In this document: one piece after another, positions 19,800 to 29,340 of the stretch
Position numbering within the stretch: the first letter of the stretch is position 1
Layout of the letters: every line of letters starts with the position of its first letter
Assembly (NCBI RefSeq): GCF_014695715.1
Contig: NZ_JACJOT010000017.1
Location: 1 to 64,000, forward strand
DNA from: Microcoleus sp. FACHB-68
GTDB lineage: Bacteria > Cyanobacteriota > Cyanobacteriia > Cyanobacteriales > Oscillatoriaceae
DNA length: 64,000 bases
Direction of reading: 5' to 3'
Notes under the pieces: model-generated
What the model was told of the DNA's origin: nothing
Databases searched by the model: none
What the model saw: the letters and a program-made list of their open reading frames with translations, nothing else
Position numbers and translations under genes: made by a program

Positions 19800-20897
19800 A
19801 TGAGTACAAACGTTAATCTATTCTCACCTATTCAAGTTGGCGCATACACACTACCGAACCGGCTCGTGATGGCACCCCTGACGCGCAACCGTGCCGGTGA
19901 TGGCAATGTGCCAGGGCCAATGAATGTAACCTATTATGTACAAAGAGCATCAGCCGGCCTGATCATTACCGAGGCAACGCAAGTTTCGCCACAGGGACAA
20001 GGCTATGCCTATACGCCGGGAATTCACTCACCAGAACAAGTCGCAGGATGGCGGCTGGTAACGGATGCAGTTCACGAACATGGCGGACGGATCTTTTTGC
20101 AGATGTGGCACGTTGGGCGTATTTCGCACCCATCGCTGCAACCTGATGAAGCGCTGCCCGTTGCCCCTTCTGCGCTCAAACCAGCCGGTGAGGCAATGAC
20201 GTTTTCAGGATTGCAGCCGTTTGTCACACCTCGCGCTTTGGAGACAGACGAGATACCGGGAATTATTGAGCAGTATCGCCAAGGCGCTGAAAACGCTCTC
20301 GCTGCCGGCTTTGATGGCGTTGAAATTCACGGTGCAAATGGTTATTTGCTCGATCAATTCCTTCGGGATGGTACGAACAAGCGCACAGATAAGTATGGCG
20401 GTTCTGTGGAAAATCGCGCCCGTCTTCATTTAGAAGTCACCGAAGCCGTTGTTGGTGTTTGGGGGGCTGAGCGTGTTGGAATTCGACTTTCACCCAGCAG
20501 TACGTTCAACGATATGTCTGACTCGAATCCAGAGGAAACCTTTGGCTATTTAGTAGAGGCATTGAATCGTTTTAATTTAGCTTATCTCCACTTAATCGAG
20601 GGCAATGAATCCGATATCCGGCATGGAGGAAAGGTTGTCCCCACAAGCTATTTCCGCTCGATTTACAAAGGCATTCTGATGACAAATGGCGGCTTCGATC
20701 AACAAACAGCAGATGAACTGATTGCTGCCGGCGGCGCTGACTTGATTTCATTCGGCAAACTCTTCATTGCAAATCCCGACTTACCAGAACGCTTCCGGTT
20801 AAACGCATCTTTAAACGAGCCAGATCCGTCAACTTTCTATGGCGGCGCAGAGAAAGGGTATATCGATTATCCGGCACTCGCATTACAAGCCGGTTAA
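19800..20897 (+). CDS. Old Yellow Enzyme alkene reductase (NemA-like)
   Basis: FMN-dependent ene-reductase of 365 residues. TIM-barrel features are MAPLTRNRA near residue 24, the substrate-binding pair His177/Asn180 in IHGANGYLL, and the FMN phosphate region MTNGGF. Such enzymes reduce activated C=C bonds of quinones, maleimides and other electrophiles with NADPH. ATG 19800 is preferred because GGAG (19787-19790) sits 9 bases upstream; the in-frame ATG at 19785 overlaps that site. It belongs to the NemR-like regulon. Confidence 0.93.
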   Translation: MSTNVNLFSPIQVGAYTLPNRLVMAPLTRNRAGDGNVPGPMNVTYYVQRASAGLIITEATQVSPQGQGYAYTPGIHSPEQVAGWRLVTDAVHEHGGRIFLQMWHVGRISHPSLQPDEALPVAPSALKPAGEAMTFSGLQPFVTPRALETDEIPGIIEQYRQGAENALAAGFDGVEIHGANGYLLDQFLRDGTNKRTDKYGGSVENRARLHLEVTEAVVGVWGAERVGIRLSPSSTFNDMSDSNPEETFGYLVEALNRFNLAYLHLIEGNESDIRHGGKVVPTSYFRSIYKGILMTNGGFDQQTADELIAAGGADLISFGKLFIANPDLPERFRLNASLNEPDPSTFYGGAEKGYIDYPALALQAG

Positions 20898-21133
20898 TAA
20901 CCACTGACAAAAACTGTAAAAGCCTAAAATGTTGGTGATAGTCTACATTAGAGACTATCGCCAACATCTGTTTATACTTGCCGGTACACCGCACTAACAT
21001 CTGCATTCATCTGTATTCATCTGCGTATGCCTAACGGCACGCTGCGCTATCATCTGCGGTTAATAAATCCAAAAAATAGAATCAATAGCAGTTCAAAGAA
21101 AACCGGCAGTCAACACCACCGGCATCCCCAAAA

Positions 21134-23005
21134 TTAACGCTGAGACAACCAAGCCGGCAAAGTAGACCAGAACGGCGTATCTAACCCTTTGCGCCGCGTA
21201 TTTGTCGCACAGTGCGTATTGCCCCTGAGTTCTTGATAATACAAATCTTCCAGAAAATAAACTTTCAGTGCAGAACGCGCTACGCGCCGGCGAAATGCCT
21301 CCTGAGTGTAATCTCTGCCATTAACAATCGCCCCGCGTGGATTTGACGCCATAATCTGACCATTCACCGCCACCGAATTCACCATATTAGGCCACCAAGA
21401 ATAGCCACCGTAACCATACATTGCAGGAATACGAACAATCTGGTCGTCCGAAAGGTTAAATTCCTGTTTCAGCTTGGCGATAATCGGGTTGAGGTGCTGA
21501 CTTTGTAGCTTGAGATTGTGTTCAATTAAATTCTTATTATTCAGCGCCCCACTCACCGTTGTTTGCGTACTTAAACCGCGATTAATTAGTTCATTTCCGT
21601 AGCCTTTGCTGTTCAGTTCTTTGAGCAGGTTTACACCTTCCTCTGGACTGACAATCATCATCAAAGGTTTTCCAGAGGGTGTGGGAATAAAGCTAATAAT
21701 TTCGTCAACATGGCGTATCATTAACCAAGAAGTATCGATATCCACCGGCGGCCCTTGAACTTCCTGGGCAGTTACGAAATCCACCACCTCTGGATGAAAG
21801 GCAACCGTGCCGGCATTGCCATAATAAATTCGTCCGTGGGGATAACCAGGAATGGGAGGTGTTACCTCCAAGTTGCCGAACCAATCTGTCCACTGATTAA
21901 GGGCGTCCAAGCGTCGGGGTTTTCCCATTTCAAACCAGCCGAAATCACGACTGAGCAAGGATCGCGGATAATAATCCATGCTGCCGCCTCGATTTCCGTT
22001 AAGCACGACGTTAAAATTTTGTAGGGACGACTGTTTCGGGAATTGAACATAGCCAATTTCCATCGTGTCTTGTTTCCAAGCCGTGCCCCCGGAGATAACA
22101 TTAACCTTAGCGCCGGTGGCTTCAACGCCGGTTTTAAGCTGAGAAATAAATTCACGATTGCCGATGCCGCGATCACTGACATATAATTCAGTAACTTTTG
22201 CAGTATTTGGCAACATAATCCACGGGGCTACCCGCATTTGAATGGAATCTTCAGCAATGACTTTGTCTTTGCTTTTAGCCACTGCTTTTAGGTTGAGTAA
22301 ACCGTTCCAGTTTCGGTTGGCAAATTGTTTTGCCTCAACCCCAAGCAAAATATCGCTGCTGTAGGTAATAGGCTTTGATCCGTTTAAATCTACCGGCTGC
22401 CATCCTTTATCAGTTTTTTGAAAAATGTTGATGTAGGGACGGGCTTTTTCGTCTGCAACCAGTAACAATTGACTGTCGGCAAAGTCTTCCCCTAACTTTA
22501 AGTGAACTTTGGCCAGATCGTCTACATCGTTGTCGCCGTTAACGATATTATCTTGCCAATCGGGGCTTCTCTTGCGGTCATCATCGTCGTTGTTAAATAA
22601 GATTAGCGCACCGGCATCCCAAGACCAAGTTTGCCGGCTTGAGAAGTCGCTTTCATCCACCTTTCCATCACGGTTAGTGTCGCCGTAAACACTAAAGCTG
22701 TTTCGCTCAATGCGAGTTTCTGTCGTTTCCAGCGCTTGTGAAAGCGTTTGATAGGGCTGCAACAGACTCTTCGGTTGGGGCGATTTCGAGTATAAAGCGT
22801 AATCTAACCCGTAAGCGCATCGATTGGTCTGGGGACGGGCACTGCCTTGGCTGTTTTGAGGAACAGACTTAGTAGATGACGACAGCACGCCCGATGAACA
22901 AGATTCGGGGGGGGCAATGGACAGGGGAGTGTACATTAACTCCATGCTGGCTACCATGCCTAATGCACTCGTTATGGCGATTACCCAAGACCGCAGCCGG
23001 TGCAT
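21134..23005 (-). CDS. Exported protein-arginine deiminase (PAD) family protein
   Basis: 623 residues with an N-terminal export signal (hydrophobic WVIAITSALGMVA). Acidic calcium-ligand-like segments DTNRDGKVDESD (109-120) and NNDDDD/NGDNDVDDL (138-163) recall the PAD middle domain. The C-terminal half has the deiminase catalytic set: Asp313 in WKQDTMEIGY, His432 and Asp434 in IRHVDEI, Cys599 in NTHCATN, at positions and spacing like vertebrate PADs (Asp350, His471, Asp473, Cys645 in human PAD4). It would convert peptidyl-arginine to citrulline in the periplasm or outside the cell, with calcium dependence likely. Cyanobacterial PADs are known and have been proposed as the source of animal PADI genes. 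The physiological substrate is unknown. No operon partner; upstream gatA diverges. Confidence 0.9.
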   Translation of the reverse strand: MHRLRSWVIAITSALGMVASMELMYTPLSIAPPESCSSGVLSSSTKSVPQNSQGSARPQTNRCAYGLDYALYSKSPQPKSLLQPYQTLSQALETTETRIERNSFSVYGDTNRDGKVDESDFSSRQTWSWDAGALILFNNDDDDRKRSPDWQDNIVNGDNDVDDLAKVHLKLGEDFADSQLLLVADEKARPYINIFQKTDKGWQPVDLNGSKPITYSSDILLGVEAKQFANRNWNGLLNLKAVAKSKDKVIAEDSIQMRVAPWIMLPNTAKVTELYVSDRGIGNREFISQLKTGVEATGAKVNVISGGTAWKQDTMEIGYVQFPKQSSLQNFNVVLNGNRGGSMDYYPRSLLSRDFGWFEMGKPRRLDALNQWTDWFGNLEVTPPIPGYPHGRIYYGNAGTVAFHPEVVDFVTAQEVQGPPVDIDTSWLMIRHVDEIISFIPTPSGKPLMMIVSPEEGVNLLKELNSKGYGNELINRGLSTQTTVSGALNNKNLIEHNLKLQSQHLNPIIAKLKQEFNLSDDQIVRIPAMYGYGGYSWWPNMVNSVAVNGQIMASNPRGAIVNGRDYTQEAFRRRVARSALKVYFLEDLYYQELRGNTHCATNTRRKGLDTPFWSTLPAWLSQR

Positions 23006-23306
23006 AGTTTATCCTCACACACAGAACACATAGATACTCAAAAGAGAGATTGTACTAAATCTCTTGTTGACTGTAGATGCAATTAGCCCTTATTGAACCT
23101 TAATTCTCAAAAATCTGCCTAAAAATAAGCCGGTGCCGGCCTTTTTTTCTTTTCTGTAATTTTTATGTAAAAAATTAACATAGTGTGATATACAGAGGCG
23201 CATTGTATTGCCGGCAGCAGCCTTTACTCAAAAGCGCTGTGCAGCAGGTACAGATTGCCAGCTATATTGGCTAAGGGTCTGAAAGTTGAGTCAGTGAAGG
23301 TACAAC

Positions 23307-24767
23307 ATGGCATCCATCCGCGAGTTGCACAAACAACTTGTCCGCAAAGAACGCTCTGCTGTGGAAATTACCAAGGAAGCCTTGGATCGCATTACGCAGT
23401 TGGAGCCGAAACTCCATAGCTTCCTGTGCGTGACGGCTGAGAAAGCCTTGGAGCAGGCTCGTCAGGTGGATGCAAAAATAGCCGCCGGCGAGCAAATTGG
23501 GCTGTTAGCCGGCATCCCGATTGCCATTAAAGACAATATGTGTACGCAGGGCGTCCCCACCACCTGCGGTTCCCGAATTCTAGAAAACTTTGTGCCGCCC
23601 TACGAGTCTACCGTGACGCAAAAACTGGCAGATGCCGGCGCGGTGATGGTGGGCAAAACCAACATGGATGAATTTGCGATGGGCAGTTCTACGGAGACTT
23701 CTGCCTATCAGCAAACATCGAACCCGTGGGATTTAGAACGCGTTCCTGGTGGGTCATCTGGAGGGTCAGCAGCGGCGGTAGCCGCAGACGAGTGCGTGGT
23801 AGCCACCGGCTCAGATACCGGCGGCTCAATTCGGCAACCGGCTGCTTTTTGCGGGGTGGTGGGAATGAAACCGACTTACGGTTTAGTTTCCCGTTATGGC
23901 CTCGTGGCTTATGCGTCTTCGCTGGATCAAATTGGGCCATTTGGCCGATGCGTGGAAGATGCGGCGATTTTGCTGAATGGGATGGCCGGCTACGATCCGA
24001 AAGATTCCACCAGTCTGAACGTCTCGATCCCAAACTACGTGAAAGCCCTGCAACCCAACTTAAGGCCCAGAGGTCAGCGCCGAATTGGGGTGATTAAAGA
24101 AACCTTTGGGGAAGGTTTAGACCCTGTGGTGGAAAGGGCTGTGACCAAAGCCATTGAGCAACTGCAACATTTAGGCGCGGAAATTCAAGTGATTTCCTGC
24201 CCGCGATTCCGCTATGGGTTGCCGACTTATTACATCATCGCTCCTTCGGAAGCATCGGCCAATCTCGCCCGCTACGATGGCGTTAAATATGGCTTGCGCG
24301 TGCCCGATGCGGATAATCTGCTCTCGATGTATGCTCAAACTCGCGCCCAAGGCTTTGGGACAGAAGTTAAGCGCCGGATTATGATTGGCACCTATGCGCT
24401 GTCTGCCGGCTATTACGATGCCTACTATCTCAAAGCGCAAAAAGTCCGCACGCTGATCAAACAAGACTTTGATCGGGCATTTGCTCAAGTGGATGTGTTG
24501 GTAACACCTACTGCACCTTCAACGGCATTTAAATCGGGAGAAAAAACTGATGATCCCCTGAGTATGTACCTGTCGGATTTGATGACAATCCCGGTGAATT
24601 TGGCGGGACTGCCGGCATTAAGCCTACCGTGCGGTTTTGATGAGAATGGTATGCCCATTGGTTTGCAACTAATCGGCAATGCCTTAAACGAACCGACGCT
24701 GTTTGAAGTGGCTTATGCCTACGAACAAAGCACGGAATGGCATCTACGGAAGCCGGTGTTGGACTAG
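23307..24767 (+). CDS. gatA: Asp/Glu-tRNA amidotransferase subunit A
   Basis: Amidase-signature protein of 486 residues, the normal GatA length. The Lys-Ser-Ser triad is Lys75 (IPIAIKDN), Ser150 and Ser174 (PGGSSGGSA and [10 protein letters not shown]), with the same spacing as in known GatA. In GatCAB it releases ammonia from glutamine to convert Glu-tRNA(Gln) to Gln-tRNA(Gln), which cyanobacteria need. ATG 23307 has AAGG 7 bases upstream. gatB and gatC are not adjacent. Confidence 0.96.
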   Translation: MASIRELHKQLVRKERSAVEITKEALDRITQLEPKLHSFLCVTAEKALEQARQVDAKIAAGEQIGLLAGIPIAIKDNMCTQGVPTTCGSRILENFVPPYESTVTQKLADAGAVMVGKTNMDEFAMGSSTETSAYQQTSNPWDLERVPGGSSGGSAAAVAADECVVATGSDTGGSIRQPAAFCGVVGMKPTYGLVSRYGLVAYASSLDQIGPFGRCVEDAAILLNGMAGYDPKDSTSLNVSIPNYVKALQPNLRPRGQRRIGVIKETFGEGLDPVVERAVTKAIEQLQHLGAEIQVISCPRFRYGLPTYYIIAPSEASANLARYDGVKYGLRVPDADNLLSMYAQTRAQGFGTEVKRRIMIGTYALSAGYYDAYYLKAQKVRTLIKQDFDRAFAQVDVLVTPTAPSTAFKSGEKTDDPLSMYLSDLMTIPVNLAGLPALSLPCGFDENGMPIGLQLIGNALNEPTLFEVAYAYEQSTEWHLRKPVLD

Positions 24768-24781
24768 GAACAAAGGACTAG

Positions 24782-24801
24782 GGGCGCAATGTATTGCGCC
24801 C
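24782..24801. repeat. Perfect 9-bp-stem palindrome after gatA
   Basis: GGGCGCAAT-GT-ATTGCGCCC stands 14 bases after the gatA stop. It is likely a terminator-like or REP-type hairpin; a short T-run follows only at 24814. Confidence 0.6.
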
Positions 24802-24832
24802 GTAATTGTCTGTTTTTGATGTTTTACGTCCG

Positions 24833-25750
24833 ATGTTCATTTCGTTTCTGATGCCCACTCCTGTGCGATTGTTTATCAAGTTTCTCCAAACGCTTATGGC
24901 GGTGTTGATTATCGCTTATGCAGGGGCTTGCCTATACCTGTGGCTGCGGCAAACGCGATTTATCTTTTTCCCCTCGGCGGTGATTGAAAAGACGCCGGCA
25001 GCTTTGCAAATGGCTTATGAAGATGTCTGGCTGCCGGTGAAATCTGGTGCCGGCACAGTTGAACGCATACATGGGTGGTGGATACCGGCAGCCGGTGATG
25101 CTGCCGGTGTTGTGCTATATCTGCATGGCAACGGCATCAATGTTGGCGCGAATGTCAATCATGCCAACCGCTTTCACCAGATGGGTTTCAGTGTGCTGCT
25201 GATTGATTATCGGGGATATGGTCTTAGTAAAGGCAGTTTTCCTACGGAAGCCCAGATTTATCAAGATGTGGAAACGGCTTGGGATTACTTAATAACCGAA
25301 CGAAGGGTGAATCCCCAGGAAATTTTCCTTTATGGACATTCTCTCGGAGGTGCCATTGGAATTGAGCTAGCGACGCGGCATCCCGATGTCGGTGCGTTAA
25401 TTGTGGAAGGCTCGTTTACTTCGATGCGGGCGATGGTAGATTATCGGTACGGGGTGTTTCGGGTGTTTCCGGTGGATTTGTTATTGCATCAGCAGTTTAA
25501 TTCGATTGCTAAGGTGGGAAAATTGCAGATGCCGGTGCTGTTTATTCATGGGACAGGTGATGATGTTACCCCATACTCGATGAGTCAACAGCTATTTGCG
25601 GCTGCAAATGAACCGAAACAGCTATTTTTGGTGCCGGGTGCCGATCACAATAATGTGGCCACAATAAGTGGAGATCCCTATATTAAAACGGTTCGCCGGT
25701 TTATTGAACAAGCGAAGGCTCGACAGAAGCAAGAGCCGGTGAAGCCTTAA
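24833..25750 (+). CDS. Membrane-anchored alpha/beta hydrolase
   Basis: About 305 residues. One N-terminal membrane helix (LMAVLIIAYAGACLYLWL) anchors an alpha/beta hydrolase domain: oxyanion motif LHGNG, DYRGYG, nucleophile elbow GHSLGG, and late Asp (TGDD) and His (ADHNN). It resembles the BEM46/YfhR-type serine hydrolases whose substrate is unknown. The start is uncertain: TTG 24806, ATG 24833 and ATG 24851 are all in frame without a clear ribosome binding site. Confidence 0.85.
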   Translation: MFISFLMPTPVRLFIKFLQTLMAVLIIAYAGACLYLWLRQTRFIFFPSAVIEKTPAALQMAYEDVWLPVKSGAGTVERIHGWWIPAAGDAAGVVLYLHGNGINVGANVNHANRFHQMGFSVLLIDYRGYGLSKGSFPTEAQIYQDVETAWDYLITERRVNPQEIFLYGHSLGGAIGIELATRHPDVGALIVEGSFTSMRAMVDYRYGVFRVFPVDLLLHQQFNSIAKVGKLQMPVLFIHGTGDDVTPYSMSQQLFAAANEPKQLFLVPGADHNNVATISGDPYIKTVRRFIEQAKARQKQEPVKP

Positions 25751-25902
25751 GCTACATAATTTAACAGCATTAAGTAAGCGCTTTATCTACAATTAAAACC
25801 ATGTATTGTCTGACCGGCACGCTGCCAGCTCATCTGGTATCGTTTTGTCATTCAATCTGCCTAAATCTGATTAAAATATAAAATTTAAAACGAGGATTAT
25901 TT

Positions 25903-28554
25903 ATGTCTTTTGTAGGTCTGCATATTCACAGTGATTATAGCTTGCTCGATGGTGCAAGCCAGTTGCCCCAGTTAATAGATAGAGCACTTGAATTAAAAAT
26001 GCCGGCGATTGCATTGACCGATCACGGCGTGATGTATGGCGCAATTGAGTTAATCAAAGTCTGTCGCGGCAAAAATATTAAGCCAATTATTGGCAATGAA
26101 ATGTATGTAATCAACGAACCGCTAGACACACCAAAGCGCTGCCGGAAATATCACCAAGTTGTGTTAGCAAAAAATACTCAAGGTTATAAAAACTTAGTTA
26201 AAATTACAACCATTTCTCACCTTCAAGGGTTTCAAGGAAAAGGAATTTTTGCGCGTCCTTGTATTAATAAAGACTTATTAGAAAAATACCATGAAGGTCT
26301 AATCGTCACCAGTGCTTGTTTAGGTGGCGAAGTACCACAAGCAATTCTCCAAGGCCGGCTTGATATCGCTCGCAGTGTAGCCAAGTGGTATAAAGAGGTA
26401 TTTGGGGAAGATTATTATCTAGAAATTCAAGATCACGGTTCCCCAGAAGACCGAATTGTTAATGTTGAAATTGTCAAAATTTCGCGTGAGTTGGATATAA
26501 AAATTGTTGCAACCAATGACTCTCACTTTATTTCCTGCTACGACGTTGAAGCTCACGATGCGCTGCTTTGCATTCAAACCGGCAGGAAAATTCTCGAAGA
26601 TAAACGCCTGCGCTACAGTGGCACAGAATATCTAAAATCGGCTGAAGAAATGGCAATGCTATTTCGCGATCATCTGCCCGATGAGGTTATTAAAGAAGCG
26701 ATTGCCAACACCTTAGAAGTTGCGGAAAAAGTTGAACCCTATAACATTATGGGTGAGCCTCGCCTTCCTAATTATCCGATTCCTCCAGAACACACTGCTG
26801 ATACTTATGTGGAGGAAAAAACTTGGGAAGGACTGCGAGAACGCATGGGCGCTAAATCCAATGCTGAACTTAAGCCGGTTTATAAAGAACGGCTGGAATA
26901 TGAGCTGAAGATGCTCCAAAAAATGGGATTTTCAACTTATTTTTTAGTGGTTTGGGATTATATCAAATTTGCCAGAGATCGGGGAATTCCGGTTGGCCCT
27001 GGGAGAGGAAGTGCGGCGGGTTCTCTGGTAGCTTATGCCTTAAGAATTACAAACATTGATCCAGTGCATCACGGGTTGCTATTCGAGCGATTTTTGAACC
27101 CGGAACGTAAATCTATGCCAGATATTGATACAGATTTCTGCATCGAAAGACGAGATGAAGTCATTCAATATGTCACTGAAAAGTATGGCGCAGATCGGGT
27201 GGCGCAGATTATTACATTTAACCGCATGACATCCAAAGCTGTCTTGAAAGATGTCGGGAGAGTTTTAGGAATTCCCTACGGAGATACAGACAGAATGGCT
27301 AAGTTAATTCCGGTGGCGCGGGGTAAGCCAGAAAAGCTGAAGGTGATGATTTCAGATCGTACACCGGCACCGGAATTTAAAGAAGCGTATGAAAATGCTG
27401 TTTATGAAAATCCAGAAACTGGAACTCAAGTAACTGCGCGTCAGTGGCTTGATATGGCGATCCGCATTGAAGGGACGAATAAAACCTTTGGAGTTCACGC
27501 TGCCGGTGTGGTGATTTCATCTGAACCCTTAGATGAAATTGTCCCGCTACAAAAGAATAATGATGGATCGGTGATTACTCAGTATTTCATGGAAGATTTG
27601 GATTCACTCGGACTGTTGAAAATGGATTTTCTCGGTCTGAAAAATTTAACGATGATCCAAAAAGCTATCGAGTTGATTAAGAAAACGCAGAATATTGATC
27701 TTGATCCCGATCAGCTACCCCGTGAAGAAAGAAAATTTCAGCAAATATTATCTAAAGGAGAAACTCGGAAAATTCCCCAAGATATCCTGAATACTTATAA
27801 AAGTTTAGAACAAGGGGACTTGGAAGGAATCTTTCAATTAGAATCATCTGGAATGCGACAGGTTGTCAGAGATTTAAAACCGTCTAGTATTGAAGATATT
27901 TCTTCTATTTTAGCGCTCTACCGGCCAGGGCCACTCGATGCCGGTTTGATTCCTAAATTTATTGATCGCAAACATGGGCGCGAAGAGATTCAATATGAGC
28001 ATCATCTATTAGAACCCATCTTGCAAGAAACCTATGCGGTGCTTGTTTATCAAGAGCAAATTATGAAAGTTGCTCAAGATTTAGCCGGCTATTCTTTGGG
28101 GCAAGCTGACTTACTGCGTCGTGCGATGGGGAAAAAGAAAGCAGAAGAAATGCAGAAGCAGCGGGAAACTTTTATTGATGGGGCAACCAAGAAGGGAATT
28201 AAAGCTAGAATTGCCGAACAATTGTTCGATCAAATGCTTAAATTCGCTGAGTATTGTTTAAGTTACGATACGCAGATCCTGACAGTAGAATATGGGCTAA
28301 TGCCGATTGGTAAAATCGTTGAAGAAAAAATAGAATGTACAGTTTATACAGTTGACAACAATGGGTTTGTATACGCGCAGCCGGTGGCACAGTGGCACAA
28401 ACGCGGACAACAAGAAGTTTTTGAATATTGTTTAGAAGATGGTTCAATTATTTGCGCCACAAAAGATCATAAATTTATGACGTCTGACGGTCAAATGCTG
28501 CCGATTGACGAAGTTTTTGAAAGAGGGTTAGACTTAAAGCAAGTCAACGTTTAA
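25903..28554 (+). CDS. dnaE: DNA polymerase III alpha subunit N-terminal part fused to DnaE split N-intein
   Basis: 883 residues: 784 residues of N-extein followed by a 99-residue N-intein. The extein has the PHP domain ([19 protein letters not shown]) and the C-family polymerase catalytic motif PDIDTDF with Asp407, Asp409 and Asp411. The intein starts at Cys785 (codon 28255-28257) and reads [14 protein letters not shown], with block B ATKDHKF, closely like the Npu and Ssp DnaE N-inteins (about 102 and 123 residues). The stop TAA (28552-28554) lies in the same frame as the endonuclease gene that starts six bases later. Product joins the C-half (29333-30718) by trans-splicing. ATG 25903 follows GAGG. 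Confidence 0.97.
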   Translation: MSFVGLHIHSDYSLLDGASQLPQLIDRALELKMPAIALTDHGVMYGAIELIKVCRGKNIKPIIGNEMYVINEPLDTPKRCRKYHQVVLAKNTQGYKNLVKITTISHLQGFQGKGIFARPCINKDLLEKYHEGLIVTSACLGGEVPQAILQGRLDIARSVAKWYKEVFGEDYYLEIQDHGSPEDRIVNVEIVKISRELDIKIVATNDSHFISCYDVEAHDALLCIQTGRKILEDKRLRYSGTEYLKSAEEMAMLFRDHLPDEVIKEAIANTLEVAEKVEPYNIMGEPRLPNYPIPPEHTADTYVEEKTWEGLRERMGAKSNAELKPVYKERLEYELKMLQKMGFSTYFLVVWDYIKFARDRGIPVGPGRGSAAGSLVAYALRITNIDPVHHGLLFERFLNPERKSMPDIDTDFCIERRDEVIQYVTEKYGADRVAQIITFNRMTSKAVLKDVGRVLGIPYGDTDRMAKLIPVARGKPEKLKVMISDRTPAPEFKEAYENAVYENPETGTQVTARQWLDMAIRIEGTNKTFGVHAAGVVISSEPLDEIVPLQKNNDGSVITQYFMEDLDSLGLLKMDFLGLKNLTMIQKAIELIKKTQNIDLDPDQLPREERKFQQILSKGETRKIPQDILNTYKSLEQGDLEGIFQLESSGMRQVVRDLKPSSIEDISSILALYRPGPLDAGLIPKFIDRKHGREEIQYEHHLLEPILQETYAVLVYQEQIMKVAQDLAGYSLGQADLLRRAMGKKKAEEMQKQRETFIDGATKKGIKARIAEQLFDQMLKFAEYCLSYDTQILTVEYGLMPIGKIVEEKIECTVYTVDNNGFVYAQPVAQWHKRGQQEVFEYCLEDGSIICATKDHKFMTSDGQMLPIDEVFERGLDLKQVNV

Positions 28555-28560
28555 ACGCTT

Positions 28561-29340
28561 ATGTTGACCAACTACAGACAGTTAACGGTTGAACAAAAGC
28601 AGCAAATCGTGTCTGCTTTTAATCAAGGCATGGAGTGCCGAGAAATTCCGAGTTATCTAAAAGTCAGTGAAAGAGCAGTTGCCAGAATTCTCAATGAAGC
28701 CGGTATTAATACAAAGCGAAGAAACCGCTACACCTTGAATGAAGACTATTTTGATGCGCTTGACTCTCAAGCTAAAGCTTATCTGTTAGGACTGATAGCG
28801 GCTGACGGTTGTGTGACTCACAGCAACTATGTGGCTTTTGAATCAATTGATAAAGAGCTGACAGAAATGCTGCGTAAAGAGCTAGAATACTCAGGAGAAA
28901 TTAGAATTGTTCAACCTCAAAACTACGCCCCTCATTATCGGCTTAATTTTTCTTCTAAAAAGTTAGCGGCTGCTTTATGCAGTTACGGCATTGTACCAGG
29001 GCGTACTTTCTCTGGAGTTTATTATTTCCCTCAACCGAAATATTTAGCGTCTTATGTATTAGGCTATTTTGATGGAGATGGTTGTGCTTATGTTAACCGG
29101 GGTCGAAGCGGAGGTTTAATTTGCATTGTTGGCTCCTTGAACTTTACCAGGGAACTGGCAAAGCAACTCGATATGGGTTTTGTCGAAGAACATTGTTTAA
29201 AAAAAGTTTATTATTGGAAGATTTATAGCCAAAAGCATATTAAAGCATTTTACGAATTTGTCTATCAGCAGCCAAATTTTGGTTTAGAGCGCAAGAAACG
29301 TAAGATTCTGGAAATTTTAAGGAGTTACAAGCGTGGTTAA
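28561..29340 (+). CDS. Free-standing LAGLIDADG homing endonuclease between the two intein halves
   Basis: 259 residues. Residues about 8-50 form a helix-turn-helix of the resolvase/transposase type (EQKQQIVSAFNQG, then VSERAVARIL). Two dodecapeptide motifs follow, LLGLIAADG (75-83) and VLGYFDGDG (166-174), each keeping the catalytic acidic residue (Asp82, Asp173), so nuclease activity is plausible. The gene sits exactly between N-intein and C-intein of dnaE. It shares the dnaE-N frame (one TAA and two codons apart) and overlaps the C-half by 8 bases. No clear ribosome binding site precedes ATG 28561, so translation may rely on reinitiation after the dnaE-N stop. Likely target: intein-less dnaE at the insertion point. 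Confidence 0.93.
   Translation: MLTNYRQLTVEQKQQIVSAFNQGMECREIPSYLKVSERAVARILNEAGINTKRRNRYTLNEDYFDALDSQAKAYLLGLIAADGCVTHSNYVAFESIDKELTEMLRKELEYSGEIRIVQPQNYAPHYRLNFSSKKLAAALCSYGIVPGRTFSGVYYFPQPKYLASYVLGYFDGDGCAYVNRGRSGGLICIVGSLNFTRELAKQLDMGFVEEHCLKKVYYWKIYSQKHIKAFYEFVYQQPNFGLERKKRKILEILRSYKRG
29319..29324 (+). promoter_or_regulatory. Strong ribosome binding site for dnaE C-half
   Basis: AAGGAG lies within the endonuclease coding sequence, 8 bases before GTG 29333. It shows that the C-intein half is initiated on its own rather than by frameshifting. Confidence 0.8.
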
